From Leptospiraceae bacterium (GTDB lineage: Bacteria > Spirochaetota > Leptospiria > Leptospirales > Leptospiraceae), in contig JACKPA010000006.1 of assembly GCA_024233865.1 (NCBI GenBank), positions 186,001-250,000 of the forward strand: a DNA stretch of 64,000 bases, in the 5' to 3' direction. The notes under the pieces were generated by a model. That model had not been told where the DNA came from. It saw nothing but the letters and a program-made list of their open reading frames with translations, and did no database searches. Positions within the stretch are counted from its first letter, which is position 1, and the number at the start of each line of letters is the position of its first letter. Made by a program: the position numbers and the translations under genes. Shown piece by piece: positions 61,743-64,000 of this stretch.

Positions 61743-62735
61743 CTATTTCCTACTTTCAATTTTTCTAAAAAACCTATCCAACCATTCCAGTTTTAAATCA
61801 GTAATCTTGGAAATAAACTCAAGAGTCATTCCTTCGTTTTTCAAACGAATCGCCATTCTAATGCGTTCTTTTCTTTTAGCGATTTGTTTACCTCGATTTA
61901 GACCTTGCTTTATGCCTTGGTTTAATCCTTGACTCAATCCTTGACTCAATCCTTGACTCAATCCTTGACTTATTCCTTGACTTATTCCTTGACTTATTCC
62001 TTGACTCAATCCTTGACTTATGAACTTATCTTTTAAACCAAAATTTTCTGCCAATTTCTCCGCTTTTGCTTCTAATTCAAAATAACCTCTTGTCTTTCGT
62101 TTCGTTATTTGCATCACTTCCTCCTCATACAACAGCGTTAACCATTCTAATATTACATCTTCCTTATTTTCTCTTGATAATTCGCCTTCGATGAATTTTA
62201 ACCTATCTTCACCCCGAGTGAATATCTTTAAATACCTTATTTCTTTTTCTAACTCTCTTTGGATTTCTTCAATTATCAATATTTTTACTTCTATTATTCC
62301 TATATCTTTCGTACTATACAATCCTGCTTCCATTTCTTCTAGGTGATAGTTGGAAAATAAGTATGTCGGTCTTTTGCTACATACCAAAGTATAGGTTAGA
62401 CTATCTTTATCTATTTCCTTCTTCTCTCTCAGAAGAAGAGCATACATATAATAACCGATTTTGTATAGACTTTCAACTCCAAAATAATCTAACTCTGATT
62501 TGAAATCGAGGATATTGTATTTCTTAAAGTATGTAAAGATGGCAACATTCTCTGTTATAGGCGTATCAGCTTCAATAATTACAATATCTATTTTTCTTGG
62601 CAATCTATGAATTTCATATTCCGTCTTGACAATAGCAAAACTCTCAAAATAAGTTTTCATAGCATCCTTAAATGCTTCATCAAATCCTTTAGATTTTTTC
62701 ATTGTAAATTCTAAATTACTCTTCCTTTTCCTCAT
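61743..62735 (-). CDS. Rpn-like PD-(D/E)XK protein with tandem SQG(I/L) repeats
   Basis: The protein has up to 330 residues (start at 62735, or 62702 which gives 319). Nuclease-like residues are RKIDIVIIEAD and ILDFKSELD (D...DxK form). Near residue 230 begins a run of about ten four-residue units SQGL/SQGI made of a 12-base DNA repeat, then the basic helix-turn end (RIRMAIRLKNEGMTLEFISKITDLK) typical of Rpn proteins. The sequence is only distantly related to the array at 49-53 kb. It overlaps the helicase gene by 20 bases if the longer start is used. Confidence 0.7.
   Translation of the reverse strand: MRKRKSNLEFTMKKSKGFDEAFKDAMKTYFESFAIVKTEYEIHRLPRKIDIVIIEADTPITENVAIFTYFKKYNILDFKSELDYFGVESLYKIGYYMYALLLREKKEIDKDSLTYTLVCSKRPTYLFSNYHLEEMEAGLYSTKDIGIIEVKILIIEEIQRELEKEIRYLKIFTRGEDRLKFIEGELSRENKEDVILEWLTLLYEEEVMQITKRKTRGYFELEAKAEKLAENFGLKDKFISQGLSQGISQGISQGISQGLSQGLSQGLSQGLNQGIKQGLNRGKQIAKRKERIRMAIRLKNEGMTLEFISKITDLKLEWLDRFFRKIESRK
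61918..62022. repeat. 12-bp tandem repeat within the Rpn-like gene
   Basis: Eight or more copies of a 12-base unit (CCTTGACTCAAT, with some CCTTGACTTATT variants) stand head to tail. Each unit encodes Ser-Gln-Gly-Leu or Ser-Gln-Gly-Ile on the minus strand. Copy number can change without shifting the reading frame, so the linker length of the protein can vary. Confidence 0.8.
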
Positions 62736-64000
62736 TTTCTAAAATTTCAAACGCATCAATAATAACTCCTCTCATTTTCCCAATCAATTTTCCAAAAGGG
62801 TCTTTTACAATATGAATAATCGGTTTTGTAGCACAATGAAAAACAACATAAAGAAAATATTTCTCTCTATGATTTGCTGCTTGTCTCCATTCATTAGCAC
62901 TCAAAGCTATATGTCCTTGTGTTGCCCTTCCTTTAACTTCTATAAACCGTTCCTCTCCTTGACGAATAGAAAGAATATCAAATCCCTTCCGTAAACTTGG
63001 GTCAGAAACGTCCTCACAATTTGCACCTCGTTCCCTTTCATACTCAAAAACCTTATCCATAGCAATTTTTTCAATTCGATCATCTCTCTTCATTCCATTA
63101 AATTGTTCAAAATCTTGATCTTCGGGAATTGGGAAAACATAAGCCATTGAATAAATTGTCACTGGAGACACTTCAAAAGATTTTGCTTCAACATGGAGGG
63201 AATGAATGGTAAATTTTTTTCTATCTTCGATGCCCTGTAATTCTTTTGTACACTTCTCTAGCTTTGATTTAGCTGCTGGAACTCCTTTTTCTATGTCTTT
63301 TTTTAATTTCATCCTTTGCTCTAATAATTCTGCACTGAGTAAATTTAGAGACTCATTGATTTGTTTTTCTAAGTCTGGAATTTTATCAGCATATTCTTTT
63401 ACAAATTCTTCCTTTTTGGGAATACCAAATTTTTGTAATACAAAATCTTTAACAGAGGTACTTTCTTCTGCAAATGCAATCCAGTCTGATGGAATATTAA
63501 CTTGAATATTTTCTACTGGAAATAAATCTAAAAGTAGATGTGTAGGAATTTCCTTGCAAGTATTGTTCTGAAATTTTTTAATTCCAATTAAGATTTGATC
63601 TACAACATCTTTTGTTTCTACGTTTGGTAATAATTCTTTGTTTTGAATATCTTTACTTTTTAAGATTAGAATTTTAGCTAAATAAAAAATATACGGTTCA
63701 TTGGTTAAAGGGTCAAAAAAGACAGCTCCTTTTTTGGCAATATCGGAATATTTTTCCAAAAACCAATTAGAAATAGCATCGTATATTACTTCTCCTGGAT
63801 GTAAATAAATTGCTGATGGAACAAACGAATGCTTTGAAATAGCTAAAGACTTTTCGAAAGTAAACTTATCCCTTAAATGTTCTTCGTATTGTAACAAATA
63901 TTTACTTATATTTTCTGGTAAATTATTAAACGAAAAAACACCTTGAATATCACCAATTAATTGAATATTGAAAAATTGTAAAATATCTTGAAAATATAAC
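62716..64000 (-). CDS. helicase C-terminal part with DUF3883 domain (cut by window edge)
   Basis: The frame is open to the right edge, so the start lies outside. The visible 428 residues begin in the post-helicase helical region (with HPGEVIYDAISNWF, as in SNF2/DEAD-type defence helicases), have a charged coiled-coil (about 180-225 of the visible part), and end in a DUF3883 domain: GFDILSI, RFIEVKGRA and LSANEWRQAANHREKYFLYVV, a PD-(D/E)XK-like fold. Together with the DUF499 and DUF1156 genes it makes the third part of the defence cluster. Confidence 0.82.
   Translation of the reverse strand, partial: LYFQDILQFFNIQLIGDIQGVFSFNNLPENISKYLLQYEEHLRDKFTFEKSLAISKHSFVPSAIYLHPGEVIYDAISNWFLEKYSDIAKKGAVFFDPLTNEPYIFYLAKILILKSKDIQNKELLPNVETKDVVDQILIGIKKFQNNTCKEIPTHLLLDLFPVENIQVNIPSDWIAFAEESTSVKDFVLQKFGIPKKEEFVKEYADKIPDLEKQINESLNLLSAELLEQRMKLKKDIEKGVPAAKSKLEKCTKELQGIEDRKKFTIHSLHVEAKSFEVSPVTIYSMAYVFPIPEDQDFEQFNGMKRDDRIEKIAMDKVFEYERERGANCEDVSDPSLRKGFDILSIRQGEERFIEVKGRATQGHIALSANEWRQAANHREKYFLYVVFHCATKPIIHIVKDPFGKLIGKMRGVIIDAFEILENEEKEE

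Noticed and set aside
61918..62022. Short tandem repeats as a CRISPR array
   Set aside because: The units are 12 bases without spacers and lie in frame inside a protein gene.

Overview
The window is a 64 kb piece of an AT-rich bacterial chromosome. It most probably comes from a spirochaete of the Leptospiraceae/Leptospirales type. The evidence is the gene order rpsP-khpA-rimM-trmD-rplS-rnhB-(unknown)-FlhB-like-HD domain-yraN at 29.5-34.9 kb, a free-standing FlhB C-terminal domain protein, several short lipoproteins with relaxed lipoboxes, and paired long-chain acyl-CoA ligases. This assignment is inferred from gene content; no rRNA or other taxonomic marker is present. I found no tRNA, rRNA or CRISPR array.

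Positions 1-44.5 kb are core chromosome with intact, tightly packed genes. In order they are: the end of a LolD-like ATPase with its FtsX-type permease; a lipid-handling minus-strand cluster (two AMP-dependent acyl-CoA ligases around rlmN, plus an alpha/beta hydrolase); a PAS histidine kinase; a minus-strand operon ending in a sirtuin, a membrane-anchored protein, an ArsM-like methyltransferase and an unannotated 32-residue Cys-rich peptide closed by a strong terminator; a CPBP protease; a GldG/GldF-like ABC pair without its ATPase; htpX; a purine/uracil-type permease with an SspB-like protein; an NfeD-SPFH-SPFH operon followed by pdxA; pgi; the ribosome/tRNA-modification cluster; rpe, a PASTA protein and fmt; and a membrane peptidase group (an O-methyltransferase, an RNase Z-like hydrolase and two M16 peptidases, one catalytic and one not).

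From 44.5 kb to the right edge everything is accessory, and almost all of it is on the minus strand. The first part (44.7-53.6 kb) is a decayed immunity-like island. It holds a STAND/NACHT ATPase whose N-terminus combines an IF3-N-like segment with a HEPN-type R-x4-H motif; a neighbouring leucine-rich-repeat protein now split by one frameshift and one stop; and an array of five Rpn-family PD-(D/E)XK nuclease genes, two complete and three truncated, interrupted by a PIN toxin-antitoxin pair. The array ends in a scrap of a second copy of the phosphotransferase gene that borders the island on its other side.

The second part (53.7-64 kb) is a modification-type defence cluster. It contains a DUF499 ATPase, a DUF1156 adenine methyltransferase with a strongly AT-rich central block, and the C-terminal part of a DUF3883 helicase that runs off the window. 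Two PIN-type toxin-antitoxin modules and another Rpn-like gene lie between these components. Clear gene lesions are confined to the accessory half. Two small mobile-looking palindromic elements sharing TGTGTAA termini lie just downstream of pgi and of the phosphotransferase gene.
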